Of a DNA stretch of 64,000 bases, positions 8,133-17,535 are shown in pieces. The stretch covers positions 62,001-126,000 of the forward strand of contig NZ_BMPO01000008.1 in the NCBI RefSeq assembly GCF_014647635.1. Direction: 5' to 3'. The DNA is from Pseudomonas matsuisoli (GTDB taxonomy: Bacteria; Pseudomonadota; Gammaproteobacteria; Pseudomonadales; Pseudomonadaceae). The notes below the pieces were generated by a model. The model saw only the letters and a program-made list of their open reading frames with translations. It had not been told where the DNA came from and searched no databases. Every line of letters begins with the position of its first letter. Position 1 is the first letter of the stretch. Made by a program: the position numbers and the translations under genes.

Positions 8133-8657
8133 TCAATTGAAATTGACGAACACTTCGCCGGTATTGCTGTTGTATTCGATGACGTCATCGCCGCCATCGA
8201 GGGTGTAGGTGTAAAGGCAACGCGGACCGTTGGACGAGGACGTGAACGTCGCGGTGTCGCCGGCTACGGTCGGTGCCGAGGCCTGTAGCAAGTTGGCCCA
8301 GAGGCGGCGGCATTCGTCGGCGCTCATGCTGGTGTTGATCGTGGGGGTACCGGTGCGCTCGGTACCAACCGGCCAACCGGCGGCGTTCACGTCGACCGTG
8401 TTGTTACCGTAGCCGAGCACGTTGATCTGGCAGTTACCCGCCTGGCAGCCGTTCGCACCACCCGCGCGGTTGAGTTCGTATTGCCCGCGTACCAACGTCA
8501 CCGCCGAGGTGAAGGCGCCGGCAGCGTTGCGTACGGTGACGCGGTGAGCATCCTTGGTGGTGTTCATGAAATGCGGCAACGCGACGGCGGCAAGAATGCC
8601 GAGTACGGCGATCACCACCACCAGTTCGATAAGCGTAAAGCCGCGTTGATTCTTCAT
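8133..8657 (-). CDS. mshB: MSHA pilin protein MshB-like
   Basis: 174-residue prepilin: MKNQRG|FTLIELVVVIAVLGILAA, then a longer periplasmic domain with several cysteines (GCQAGNCQ, DECRRLW, GPRCLYTY) and a C-terminal EVFVNFN. It lies between mshG and the mshA copies, as mshB does in Vibrio. The start is the leader Met; the longer in-frame extension runs through non-leader sequence and is rejected. Confidence 0.82.
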   Translation of the reverse strand: MKNQRGFTLIELVVVIAVLGILAAVALPHFMNTTKDAHRVTVRNAAGAFTSAVTLVRGQYELNRAGGANGCQAGNCQINVLGYGNNTVDVNAAGWPVGTERTGTPTINTSMSADECRRLWANLLQASAPTVAGDTATFTSSSNGPRCLYTYTLDGGDDVIEYNSNTGEVFVNFN

Positions 8658-8775
8658 AAGGTTCGCCCGAAATCCGTTGGATATTATTTTGCCATCACTG
8701 CAAAACACTTTGATGTCTTTCCACTGCGAAACCACCGAAATGGTTATCGGCGGTACTCGAAAAAACATGACTTGT

Positions 8776-10011
8776 TTAACCGCGCCCTTGAGCGGCTGCA
8801 CCCAGCTCCCACATGGGCAGGAACACACCGAGCGCCAGCACCAGCACCATGCCGCCCATCGCGACGATGAGGATGGGCTCGATGGCACTGGCCAGCTGCT
8901 TGAGGTCGTAGTCGACTTCCTGCTCGTAGAATTCGGCGACTTCGACGAAAAGGTCGTCCAGTGCACCGGTCTCTTCACCGACAGCCATCATCTGCAGGAC
9001 CAGCGGTGTGAACAGGCCGCTGGCCGACGCGGTGCGGGTCAATGCCTCGCCACGTTCGATACCGTCGCGCATTTTCAGGATGGCGTTGCCGATATGGCGG
9101 TTACCCACCGAGGCGCTGTTGATCGAGAGCGTCTGCAATAGCGGCACGCCAGCGCGGTACATCATTGCGAAGGTGCGGGTGAAACGCGCCAGGGCGATGC
9201 GCTCGAAGATGCCGCCGACAATGGGCAGGCGCAGCTTGATCCTGTCCCAGGTCACTTCACCGGTATCGGTCTTTTTCCAGCGGAAGAAGGCCACGAGCCC
9301 GCCGACGATGAGGATCAGCACCAGCCACCAGTAGTGCTGGAAGAAGTTCGAGGTGCCGATCAGGATGCGGGTCGGCAGCGGCAGTTGCGCGTGGAACTGT
9401 TGAAAGACCTTGGAGAAGGCCGGGATCACGAACAGGTTGATGATCGCCAGCGCCACCGCCATGGCGACGAGTACGAATGTGGGGTAACGCGTCGCCTGCT
9501 TGATGCGCTTGCGTGTCTCGCGCTCCAGCTCCAGGTAATTCGACAGCTGCCGGAAAGCCTGGTCGATCTGGCCGGTGTTCTCGCCCACGCTGATCATGCT
9601 GATGAACAAGCGATTGAAAACCTTGGGATGCGTATTCATCGCCGTGGCCATCGACTGGCCGCTTTCGAGGCTGCTGCGGACGTCCTGCAAGACTTCGCGG
9701 AAATAGGCGTTGCGATGGGACTCGGCGAGACCGCTGATGGCGCGAATGATCGGCACGCCAGCCTTGGCCAGGCTGTGCATTTGCCGGGTGAAGATGATCA
9801 GCTCGTCGAGTTCGACGCGCTTGCGGCGCAGGCGCGACTTGAGCTCACCCAGGACGTCGACTTGCGCGCTTTCGACCTGCTCGACGATGGTCAGCGGCGT
9901 GATGCGTTGGGCCATGAGCTCGCTGGCGACGGCGTCGGCACTGGAGGACTGTACTTTGCCAGAAACCTTGGCACCTCCGGCGTCGCGGCCTTGGTAGAGG
10001 AAGGTGGCCAT
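8776..10011 (-). CDS. mshG: MSHA platform protein MshG (GspF/PilC family)
   Basis: 411-residue polytopic inner-membrane protein with two GspF domains. The first hydrophobic cluster is TFVLVAMAVALAIINLFVIP, the second is around WWLVLILIVGGLVAFF, and a third is at the C-terminus (ILIVAMGGMVLVLALGVFLP). It forms the platform on which the ATPase MshE acts. ATG 10011 begins MATFLYQGRDAGG, the usual family N-terminus; the upstream extension reads into REP repeats. A 295-nt gap with REP elements separates it from mshE. No mshF lies between it and mshB. Confidence 0.93.
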   Translation of the reverse strand: MATFLYQGRDAGGAKVSGKVQSSSADAVASELMAQRITPLTIVEQVESAQVDVLGELKSRLRRKRVELDELIIFTRQMHSLAKAGVPIIRAISGLAESHRNAYFREVLQDVRSSLESGQSMATAMNTHPKVFNRLFISMISVGENTGQIDQAFRQLSNYLELERETRKRIKQATRYPTFVLVAMAVALAIINLFVIPAFSKVFQQFHAQLPLPTRILIGTSNFFQHYWWLVLILIVGGLVAFFRWKKTDTGEVTWDRIKLRLPIVGGIFERIALARFTRTFAMMYRAGVPLLQTLSINSASVGNRHIGNAILKMRDGIERGEALTRTASASGLFTPLVLQMMAVGEETGALDDLFVEVAEFYEQEVDYDLKQLASAIEPILIVAMGGMVLVLALGVFLPMWELGAAAQGRG

Positions 10012-10306
10012 TAGTGCATGCCTCCGATGCGATGCCGCACCGAAATCCATCGCGGGCATGACAGATCGCCGCCCGACCCGCTCCCACAGGTATTTGTGTC
10101 TCGTCGTGGGAGCGGGCCATGCCCGCGAGGGGCAACGCAAAATGTCTGGAGGATCTCCATACCTGTAGGAGCGGGCTTGCCCGCGAATGGGGTTTCTGCC
10201 GCGACGAATTCGTGATGCCTGACACCGCATTCGCGGGCAAGCCCGCTCCTACAAAAGCCCGCACGGTGCTCGCCGCTACGCTTTTGCGCCGCCACGATTC
10301 GCCCCC
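10012..10306. repeat. REP cluster between mshE and mshG
   Basis: The gap holds REP palindromes of the 'gcgggcttgcccgcga' type: 10105-10131 (variant with gggccatgccc), 10163-10190 (plus sense) and 10229-10254 (inverted partner), and a degenerate copy at about 10066-10090. The pair at 10163/10229 can form a large hairpin in the transcript, so it may stabilise or attenuate the mRNA between the ATPase gene and the pilin half of the locus. Confidence 0.85.
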
Positions 10307-12028
10307 TCACACCCCGACCTCATCACCCAAGGTCGCGCACACCCGCAGGACTTCCTCGACGCTGGTCACGCCCGCGAGGGCGTAATCCAGGGCGCAGGCG
10401 GCGAGTGGGCGGTAGCTCGGTTGTTTGGCGGCGGCTTCGGCAAAGGCTTGTGGATCGCTGCGGCGCAGGGCGGCGATCATCGGCTCGTTCAGTTCCAGCA
10501 ATTCGTAGACGCCGATCCGGCCGCGATACCCGCTGTTGTGGCAATGATGGCAACCGCCGCCGCGTTTGAAGTGGCGTCCTTCGAGGCTGCAACCATGCAG
10601 GTTTTCCAACCACACGCGCTCGCGGGGCGAGGCATCGTGGTCTTCCATGCAGTTCTCGCAGACGCGGCGCACCAGGCGCTGAGCGAGAATGCCGTGCAGG
10701 GCGCTGGCAACGAGGAACGGCTCCGCGCCCATGTCCACCAGACGCATCGCGGTACTCACGGCATCGTTGGTGTGCAGGGTCGACAACACCAGGTGACCGG
10801 TGAGCGCGGCGCGCAGGCCAATCTCAGCGGTTTCCTGATCCCGCATCTCACCGATGAGCACGACGTCCGGGTCCTGACGCAGAGCAGCGCGCAGCACGCG
10901 GGCGAAGGTCAGGTCGATCTTCGGATTGACCTGCACCTGATTGACGCGCGGCATGCGGTATTCGACCGGGTCCTCCACGGTGATGATCTTGTTCTCGGGG
11001 CTGTTCAGTTCCGCAAGGCCAGCGTATAGCGTCGTGGTCTTACCTGAACCAGTCGGGCCGGTGACGAGGATCATCCCGTGCGGGCGCGACAAGAGCAGGC
11101 GGAAGCGCTGGAGAATGTCCGGCGGCATCCCGCTTGAATCGAGGTTGGACACGCCCGCCGTTTGGTCCAGCAGACGCATCACGACGGACTCGCCATGCTG
11201 CACAGGCATGGTCGAGACCCGCACGTCGAGGCTACGGTTCTTCACCCGGATATTGAAGCGACCGTCCTGCGGCAAACGCTTCTCGGAGATGTCCAGGCCG
11301 GACATGATCTTCAGGCGCATGACCAACGCCGAGGCGACACGCGCCTCCTTCATCACCTGCTCGTTGAGCACCCCGTCGATCCGCTGACGAATGCGCACGA
11401 CACCTTCGTCCGGCTCGATGTGGATGTCCGACGCACTGACCTGCACCGCGTCCTCGAACAGCGTCTGCAACAGGCGCACGACCGGGGCATCGGTGACATT
11501 GCTCTCGGCGCCAAGGCGAGCCAGATCGAAATCGCTGTCCTGCAGCTCGCCTTCCAGCTCACCGGCGATGGATGCAATTTCACTGGTCCGCCGGTAGACG
11601 ACGTCGAGGGTCGGCAGCAACTCGCTCTCGCGCACAACGGCGGGATAAACCGGGCTTTTCAGAATCCGCCCGACTTCGTCGAGGGCGAACAGATCGAGCG
11701 GGTCGGACATGCCCAGCAGCACGCCACCGCCCTCGCGGGACAGCGGCATGACACGGAAGCGCCGAGCGACCGCTTCGGGCAACGACTGGATCAGGGCGTT
11801 ATCGAACTTGAAATGACGCAGCTCGATGAACGGAATCTTGAGCTGTTCGGACAGCGCGGTGAGCAATCGCGCCTCGGCCACGAAGCCCAGGTCGATGACC
11901 ATGCGCCCAAGCTTGAAGCCGGTGCGCTTCTGTTCCTGAAGCGCAATCTGCAACTGCGCATCGCTGATCAGCCCGGCCTGAACCAACAGGTCGCCGAGAC
12001 GTAGTTTGCGCTGGGGCGCGTCACTCAT
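10307..12028 (-). CDS. mshE: MSHA extension ATPase MshE (GspE/PilB family)
   Basis: 573-residue hexameric ATPase that powers pilus extension. The N-terminal MshEN domain, where c-di-GMP binds in the characterised Vibrio protein, contains the RLGDLLVQAGLI repeat. Walker A (GPTGSGKTT, about residue 326), Asp box (ITVEDPVE), Walker B (DVVLIGEMRD) and His box (LSTLHTND) are all intact. A zinc tetracysteine region follows (CENC...CHHC). It overlaps mshN by 4 nt. The c-di-GMP link fits with the diguanylate cyclase at 59.9 kb, but that is inference. Confidence 0.95.
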   Translation of the reverse strand: MSDAPQRKLRLGDLLVQAGLISDAQLQIALQEQKRTGFKLGRMVIDLGFVAEARLLTALSEQLKIPFIELRHFKFDNALIQSLPEAVARRFRVMPLSREGGGVLLGMSDPLDLFALDEVGRILKSPVYPAVVRESELLPTLDVVYRRTSEIASIAGELEGELQDSDFDLARLGAESNVTDAPVVRLLQTLFEDAVQVSASDIHIEPDEGVVRIRQRIDGVLNEQVMKEARVASALVMRLKIMSGLDISEKRLPQDGRFNIRVKNRSLDVRVSTMPVQHGESVVMRLLDQTAGVSNLDSSGMPPDILQRFRLLLSRPHGMILVTGPTGSGKTTTLYAGLAELNSPENKIITVEDPVEYRMPRVNQVQVNPKIDLTFARVLRAALRQDPDVVLIGEMRDQETAEIGLRAALTGHLVLSTLHTNDAVSTAMRLVDMGAEPFLVASALHGILAQRLVRRVCENCMEDHDASPRERVWLENLHGCSLEGRHFKRGGGCHHCHNSGYRGRIGVYELLELNEPMIAALRRSDPQAFAEAAAKQPSYRPLAACALDYALAGVTSVEEVLRVCATLGDEVGV

Positions 12029-13377
12029 GATTGGCCTCCGAGAATCCGTGCCCGTTCGGCGGCGAAACGCCGGCTGTTATCGTCCAACCCTGGGTTCTGT
12101 TGCGCCTGCGCATAGAAGCCGGCGGCCTGCGTAGCCTGACCAAGCTGCTCCAGCGCGATCGCCATACCCAGTTGCCAGGCGCCTTCGCGTGGGCGCAGCG
12201 CCAGCAGCATGCCGTAGCGCGTAGCGCTCTCACGCCACTGGCCGGTCTGCTGAAACGCCGCCGCGAGCAGTGCGTGATACGAGGGATCCTTCGCCAGCGG
12301 CGGCGGGTTGGTTTGTAGCGTCGTGACGGCCGTCTGGCTGTCGCCGCCTTGCAATTGCGCGCGGGCCAGCAGCACGCGGAGTTCGGAGTCATTCGGGAAG
12401 CGCTGGAGTTGAGCGGGCGCCCAGGCCAGCAGGCGCATCTGATCGCCTGCCGCCAGATAGGCACGCGCAAGCCAACGGGCCGTCTCGCTGTCTTCCGGAC
12501 GCGCCGTGTTCAGAGCTTCCAGCTGGCCGATCGCACGGGAGTAATCACCGTTTAACAGCGCCTGGCGAGCCTCGGTCAGCGGGTCGGCGCGATGGGGCGC
12601 AATCATTATCTGTGGTGCAGTGACCGGTACCGGCGGAGCAGCAGCGGGCAGCGACACCGTGGCGGCACGTGGCGGCGCAGTATCGATAGCGGAATCATTG
12701 CGTGCGCGCCAATCCGGCAGCGCTTCTTCACGCGGAGCGGAGGCCGGGATATTCGCCAGGTCGTCCGCGTCACTGGAAGCGGCATCCGCCTCGCTCACCA
12801 ACGGCACTTCCAGCCAGAGCTGCCAGCGATCGCCCGCACGTTCGAGCCTGTCTATCAGCGAGACATCGCCAGCCAGGCCAACGAACAACACCTGAACGTC
12901 ATCGCCCTTCTGCTCGACGCGCCAGGACAGACTCGCGCCATCACGCTGCACCCGGCCACTCTCGGCATCGGGTGTGCTCAAGTGCGTACCACGAAGTAGA
13001 AGGCGTACGGCGCCGTTCTCCTCGATGCGCTGATAGCCCACCGACTGATCCAGCAACAACTGCAGCACGAAACGTTTGCCATCGTTCTGCGGCAACACAT
13101 CGAGCAGCTGATTGGCTGGCGTTGCCGGTGCGACGGCAACGACTGGCGCGACCTCGGGTGCGACGACCTCGCTGCCGCGGGTGAAATAGTGAGCACAGGC
13201 AAGCCCCACGGCGACGCAGAGCACAACCAACGGTACCAGCCAGAACGCTGTGCGCTTATTGGTGCCCTGACGCGAAGAAGATTCGTCGGCCGCCCGCAGG
13301 TTCGCCAACGATGCCCGCTCTTCGCCACCGGCACGGCGCGCGTCGAGATCACGAAGCATGTCATTGACCAGACTCAT
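12025..13377 (-). CDS. mshN: MSHA biogenesis protein MshN (TPR protein)
   Basis: 450-residue protein with a cytoplasmic N-terminus (MSLVNDMLRDLDARR), one membrane helix at about 43-65 (FWLVPLVVLCVAVGLACAHY), a Pro/Ala-rich periplasmic linker and TPR repeats at about 275-440 (ALLNGDYSRAIGQLEAL and following). ATG 13377 overlaps the mshM stop; the longer frame starting at 13458 only reads the mshM 3' end. TPR proteins of this class help secretin assembly or pilus biogenesis. Confidence 0.88.
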   Translation of the reverse strand: MSLVNDMLRDLDARRAGGEERASLANLRAADESSSRQGTNKRTAFWLVPLVVLCVAVGLACAHYFTRGSEVVAPEVAPVVAVAPATPANQLLDVLPQNDGKRFVLQLLLDQSVGYQRIEENGAVRLLLRGTHLSTPDAESGRVQRDGASLSWRVEQKGDDVQVLFVGLAGDVSLIDRLERAGDRWQLWLEVPLVSEADAASSDADDLANIPASAPREEALPDWRARNDSAIDTAPPRAATVSLPAAAPPVPVTAPQIMIAPHRADPLTEARQALLNGDYSRAIGQLEALNTARPEDSETARWLARAYLAAGDQMRLLAWAPAQLQRFPNDSELRVLLARAQLQGGDSQTAVTTLQTNPPPLAKDPSYHALLAAAFQQTGQWRESATRYGMLLALRPREGAWQLGMAIALEQLGQATQAAGFYAQAQQNPGLDDNSRRFAAERARILGGQS

Positions 13378-14303
13378 GGCAGCAGCGCTCCGGCGGGTGT
13401 CCAGGCCCAGACGCCGGCGAATACGCCGACCGACAGCACACAGGCGGCGACGCCCCACTGCCAGATCGCCAGCGAGCGACGCAGAAAGGGTCGGGCGCCC
13501 TCGGTGTCGGCGATGGCGCGACGCACGTGGCGGGCCGAAACTTGCCGGCGTCCTTCCCCGAACACCACCATCAACGACTTGTTGGCGAGGATGTTTATCA
13601 ACCGAGGAATACCACCGCTCCCCCGCGCCAGGGCGCGCACGGCCGAGGCGCCGAATAGCGGTTCGCCGCGGTAGCCCGCTACGGACAGACGCTCGAGCAG
13701 GTAACGCCGCACGTCTTCGACAGACAACGGATGCAGCTTGTAGGAAAAGGTGATGCGCTGGCGCAACTGGCGGAAGGCGGTGCTTTCCAGCAAGGCATCG
13801 AGTTCGGGCTGACCGAACAGAACGACTTGCAGCAACTTGGCCTGCTCGGTTTCCAGGTTGGTCAGCAAGCGCAGCGCTTCCAGCGTTTCCGGCGGCAGCG
13901 CCTGGGCTTCGTCGATCAGCAGGATAGTGCTGCGACCCTCCGCTGCGATCTCGATCAGCCGATGGTTGATGGCCGCGAGTACCGCGTGATCGCCGAGGGT
14001 TTCGGCCAGCGATAGCCCCAGTTCATCCGCCAGCACGCGGTGCAGCATTTCCGGGGTCAGCCCTGGATTAGGCAGGTAGGCGACCTGGAAGCGCTCGGCG
14101 TCCAGCTCGTTGAGCAATGCCCGACACAGCAGCGTCTTGCCGGTACCGACCTCCCCCGTCACCTTGATGAAACCTTCGCCTTCGCCGAGCGCCACGCGCA
14201 GCAGATTCAGGCAGGCCTGATACGGCGCGAGCTGCACCAGGAACTCGGTATTCGGGGTCAGGGCGAAGGGCTTGTCGCGCAAGCCGAAGTAGGCGCGGTA
14301 CAT
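13374..14303 (-). CDS. mshM: MSHA biogenesis protein MshM (ExeA-type AAA ATPase)
   Basis: 309-residue AAA ATPase starting MYRAYFGLRDKPFALTPNTE, a hallmark of ExeA/MshM proteins. Walker A GEVGTGKT is near residue 49 and Walker B ILLIDEAQAL near 130, followed by the sensor region LFGQPEL. A C-terminal membrane helix (WQWGVAACVLSVGVFAGVWAW) anchors it. It is thought to assist secretin assembly through peptidoglycan. It lies between mshL and mshN with a 4-nt overlap to mshN. Confidence 0.93.
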   Translation of the reverse strand: MYRAYFGLRDKPFALTPNTEFLVQLAPYQACLNLLRVALGEGEGFIKVTGEVGTGKTLLCRALLNELDAERFQVAYLPNPGLTPEMLHRVLADELGLSLAETLGDHAVLAAINHRLIEIAAEGRSTILLIDEAQALPPETLEALRLLTNLETEQAKLLQVVLFGQPELDALLESTAFRQLRQRITFSYKLHPLSVEDVRRYLLERLSVAGYRGEPLFGASAVRALARGSGGIPRLINILANKSLMVVFGEGRRQVSARHVRRAIADTEGARPFLRRSLAIWQWGVAACVLSVGVFAGVWAWTPAGALLP

Positions 14304-14308
14304 CGCGG

Positions 14309-15934
14309 TTACCTCAGCTCCGAGTAGGATTCGGCGCTTTTGCGCAGCTCATTTATCCACACCTGGTCATCGACCACCTGCGGACGCATCAGGATCACCA
14401 GCTCGCTCTTCTGCGTGTTACGGCGCTGCTGTTTGAAGGCTGCGCCTACGAACGGCAGCTTCGAGGCCCACGGAACGTTGGCGTCGGTGTTGTCGGAGAT
14501 GTTCTGGATCAGGCCGCCGATCACAACGACCTGACCGCTGTGCGCACGCACGATGGAGTCAGACTGCCGCGTGGTGGACAGCGCCAGCGGAAGATTGAAG
14601 ACGTTGTCGCTGCTGCCGAGCTGGATGCTCTTGTTCTGGTCAGTCACTTCGCTCACCGTCGGGCGAACGTGCAGGGTGACTTCTTCGTTCTCGTCTATCT
14701 GCGGCGTGACGTCGAGTGAGATGCCGGAGAAGAACGGCGTCAGGGTGACATCCAGATCCGGCGCAGTGGTGCCACCGGCAAGCGACGTCGTCGTGGTGGA
14801 CACGTCGGTGACGAAGAACTCGTCGCTGCCGACCTTGATTACGGCTTTCTGGTTGTTCAGCGTCGACACGCGCGGGCTGGACAGCACGCGGACGTTGCCT
14901 TGGGTTTCCAGCAGCTGCAGCACGCCTTCGAAGTTGCCGAAGTCGAAGGTGGCGCCGAACACGCCGCCAATGCCTTGCGGCCCAGTGATGGGCACCGTAG
15001 GTACGTTCACGCCGTTGGCCAGCGTCGAGAATCCACCCAGGCCGATGCCCTTCTGGCCCTGCAGGAAGCTCCAGTTGATACCGGCCTGGAACTGGTCCGA
15101 AAGCTGGACTTCGAGAATCTTGGTTTCCAGGATCACCTGGCGTTGCAGGTTGCGCTGCGCCTTCTTGAGGAACTGCTCGACGTTCTGCTGATCCGCCACC
15201 GAAGCGCGTACCACGAGGATGCCGGCCTGCGGGTTGACCACGACGTTATTGCCTTCCTCACCGCCGATGATCATCTCTACCACCGACTTCACCTCCGACC
15301 AGAAGTCGGCGTTGCTGGTGGTCACCAATTGGCTGGCATTCACGGTCGTAGCGCTGCTGCTTGTGGTGGTGCCGACGGCAGTCGCACCGGTGTCCTGACT
15401 GGTGTTGACCTGGCCGGAGCTGACACGGGTATCGGTCGTGCCCTGGCGTTGGATATTCAGGTAGTTGAGGTCGTAGCTACGGGTCACCGCCAGGTTCGGC
15501 AGGATCTGGTAACCGTAGGTGGTGCGGCGGTAATCGTAACCGTAGGCATCGCGAACCGCGGCCAGCACTTCTTCGAGCGTGACGTTGCGCAGGCTGAACG
15601 TGATGGTGCCAGTCACCTGCGGATGCACGACGAGGTTCTGCCCCGCACCGTCCATCAGGCTCAGGAAGAATTCCTGGGCAGGCATGTCCTTCACCGCTAC
15701 GTCGAAACGCGGCCCGCTGGACACCGTGGGCGCGTCGAGCCCCAAGGGCGGAATCAGCGCGGCCTGCACGGAAGCCGGCGGCGTCACGCGACGGGTGTTC
15801 TGTTCGATGCTTTCCTGCAGCATTCGATTGCCTTGCTCGTGCAGCTCCTTGTTGCCATCCGGAAAGGTTTGGCAGGCGCCGAGCAGCGTGCTCAAGCCCA
15901 GCGCAATGAAGGCAGGTAAACGGTTGGAGGTCAT
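14309..15934 (-). CDS. mshL: MSHA outer-membrane secretin MshL
   Basis: 541-residue secretin lipoprotein. The lipobox LLGAC places the lipidated Cys at residue 21; an STN-like region follows (VKDMPAQEFFLSLMDGAGQN), then an N-domain region and the secretin core (VRVLSSPRVSTLNNQKAVIKVG...PFVGAAFKQQRRNTQKSELV). It forms the outer-membrane pore for the pilus. ATG 15934 was preferred over an upstream extension because it directly begins the signal peptide. The gene starts 2 nt after mshK ends. Confidence 0.95.
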   Translation of the reverse strand: MTSNRLPAFIALGLSTLLGACQTFPDGNKELHEQGNRMLQESIEQNTRRVTPPASVQAALIPPLGLDAPTVSSGPRFDVAVKDMPAQEFFLSLMDGAGQNLVVHPQVTGTITFSLRNVTLEEVLAAVRDAYGYDYRRTTYGYQILPNLAVTRSYDLNYLNIQRQGTTDTRVSSGQVNTSQDTGATAVGTTTSSSATTVNASQLVTTSNADFWSEVKSVVEMIIGGEEGNNVVVNPQAGILVVRASVADQQNVEQFLKKAQRNLQRQVILETKILEVQLSDQFQAGINWSFLQGQKGIGLGGFSTLANGVNVPTVPITGPQGIGGVFGATFDFGNFEGVLQLLETQGNVRVLSSPRVSTLNNQKAVIKVGSDEFFVTDVSTTTTSLAGGTTAPDLDVTLTPFFSGISLDVTPQIDENEEVTLHVRPTVSEVTDQNKSIQLGSSDNVFNLPLALSTTRQSDSIVRAHSGQVVVIGGLIQNISDNTDANVPWASKLPFVGAAFKQQRRNTQKSELVILMRPQVVDDQVWINELRKSAESYSELR

Positions 15935-15936
15935 GA

Positions 15937-16254
15937 CTATCGACTCAACTGCAGGATGGTGGGCGCCAGGCGCAGCCATTCGCGCTGACCTTGACGCTCT
16001 ACGAGAACGGTATTGGAACGGATGCTGATGACACGGGCGCCGGCGACTTCCTTGCCAACGGGCACCGAGACACCGTTGATAACGGCGCGTGGTGTACGCC
16101 CGCCGAGCACGCCCTGCAAAGTGAGCGGTTCGGTGGCAACGGTAGCCGTCGCGGAGGCGGTGCGCAGTTCGACTGGCGGCATCGTCGGGTCGACGACGGC
16201 ATGCGCCGACGCGACATAAAGTGCCGCGAACGCGGCCATGATGAACTTAAACAC
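15937..16254 (-). CDS. mshK: MSHA biogenesis protein MshK (PilP-like)
   Basis: 105-residue exported protein: signal peptide FKFIMAAFAALYVASAHA, then a small beta domain with LQGVLGGRTPRAVINGVSVPVG, similar to PilP/GspC homology regions that link the inner-membrane platform to the secretin. The start codon appears to be GTG at 16254, giving an 8-nt overlap with mshJ; an internal ATG at 16239 is the alternative but loses the N-terminal lysine of the signal peptide. Confidence 0.82.
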   Translation of the reverse strand: MFKFIMAAFAALYVASAHAVVDPTMPPVELRTASATATVATEPLTLQGVLGGRTPRAVINGVSVPVGKEVAGARVISIRSNTVLVERQGQREWLRLAPTILQLSR

Positions 16255-16933
16255 CGATCCACCCCGCGGTCCGACTCAACGTGTAGAGCTCCAGGGAAAT
16301 CCGCGCCTTTGCCGGGCCAGACTCGCCGACCTCGTAATTCAGGCTTTCCCAATGCAATCGCCAGCCGCTTTTCTGTACGGCGACGAGATAGCCCAGCAGG
16401 TCGAAGTAGCCGCCTTCGAGGGTGAGCCGCACGCCATGGCGATACAGCGCGACCGGTGTTTGCGGGACGCTTCTCTCCGTCGCATCCGGCGTATTCGAGG
16501 CCACCGGCTCATTCCCAGGAATCACCAGCGGCTGGCTGAAACTCTGTACACCGAGCAAGCGCAGTTGGGGCTGTTCCTGCAGCAGGTCCTGCAGCACACG
16601 GCGCATCGTTTCGGGTGTCACCAATCCGGCGGTGCTGCGGTCGATACCGTCGAGCAGTAGCTGACGCTCGGCGAGCGCAGCTTGCAGGGCATCCCGGTAA
16701 GGTTTGTTCGGATCGGCCGCGCGCTGTGCCTCGATCGCGTTGAGCGCTTGCCGGGCGGCCTCGGTTCTGGACTCGGCCATGCCCCTGGCGCGTTCGAGTT
16801 CGTCTTGGCGCGCGGCCAACGGGTCGGACACGAGCACCACGTACAGCATGCAGATGCTCGCGAATGCGACCGCCAACGCCATCCACTGCTCACGCGGCGC
16901 GAACGCCTGCCAGCGAGCGATCAGTGCCTTCAT
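16247..16933 (-). CDS. mshJ: MSHA biogenesis protein MshJ (PilO-like)
   Basis: 228-residue inner-membrane protein with one N-terminal helix (MALAVAFASICMLYVVLVS, about 17-36), a coiled-coil segment (DELERARGMAESRTEAARQ) and a periplasmic ferredoxin-like domain, the PilO layout. It pairs with the PilN-like protein encoded immediately upstream (4-nt overlap) and feeds into mshK (8-nt overlap). Confidence 0.85.
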   Translation of the reverse strand: MKALIARWQAFAPREQWMALAVAFASICMLYVVLVSDPLAARQDELERARGMAESRTEAARQALNAIEAQRAADPNKPYRDALQAALAERQLLLDGIDRSTAGLVTPETMRRVLQDLLQEQPQLRLLGVQSFSQPLVIPGNEPVASNTPDATERSVPQTPVALYRHGVRLTLEGGYFDLLGYLVAVQKSGWRLHWESLNYEVGESGPAKARISLELYTLSRTAGWIGV

Positions 16934-17535
16934 GGCTTATTCTCCGCGGCGCGAGAATCTAGGCTGAAACCAAACAGACCCGACGGGTCCCGCTCCACGG
17001 CGAACTGAGCGAACTGCCGGCCGGCGAGGATTGGGTTACGTCCCAGGCTATCCAGATAGACCGGCAATAGCGTTTGCGTCTGACTAAGCCCTTGCAGGCG
17101 CATGTCGACACCGCCCTGCTGCAGCGAAATGGCGGTCAACCACAACCCGCTGGAAGGATGCTGGTCCGCCAGCGCCTTGAGCACGCCAGCGAAGCCGGCG
17201 ATGCGCTGGTCTTCGAGGCCTACCAGGTAATGCTCGAGGCGTGAAAGCTGGGCATTCGCCGCCTGACGTTCGGCCACTTGCGGCGGCAAGCCCGCATCCA
17301 GTACGGGAGCGACGAAATTCGCACTCACCGCCGCGAGCTCCGTCTCGGCCATTTGCGCAGCGGCGTTCGCATTCGCCAAGCGCGTTTCAAGGGCGCTGGC
17401 CTGCCAAAGCTGTATCCCCGCGTGCACCACCAGCGCCACGAACATCAGCGCGAACGCTGCGATCACGTGGGGCAACTGCGGGCCGCGCTGGGTGACGCGC
17501 TCACCGGGTTGATAAAGATTGAGGTTCTGCATCAT
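16930..17535 (-). CDS. MSHA biogenesis protein MshI2 (PilN-like)
   Basis: 201-residue bitopic inner-membrane protein beginning MMQNLNLYQPG, matching the short cytoplasmic PilN motif (INLLP-like) that docks to PilM. One membrane helix spans about 26-46 (VIAAFALMFVALVVHAGIQLW), followed by an Ala-rich coiled coil and a periplasmic domain. In Shewanella-type loci this gene is called mshI2. Start overlaps the mshI stop. Confidence 0.84.
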   Translation of the reverse strand: MMQNLNLYQPGERVTQRGPQLPHVIAAFALMFVALVVHAGIQLWQASALETRLANANAAAQMAETELAAVSANFVAPVLDAGLPPQVAERQAANAQLSRLEHYLVGLEDQRIAGFAGVLKALADQHPSSGLWLTAISLQQGGVDMRLQGLSQTQTLLPVYLDSLGRNPILAGRQFAQFAVERDPSGLFGFSLDSRAAENKP

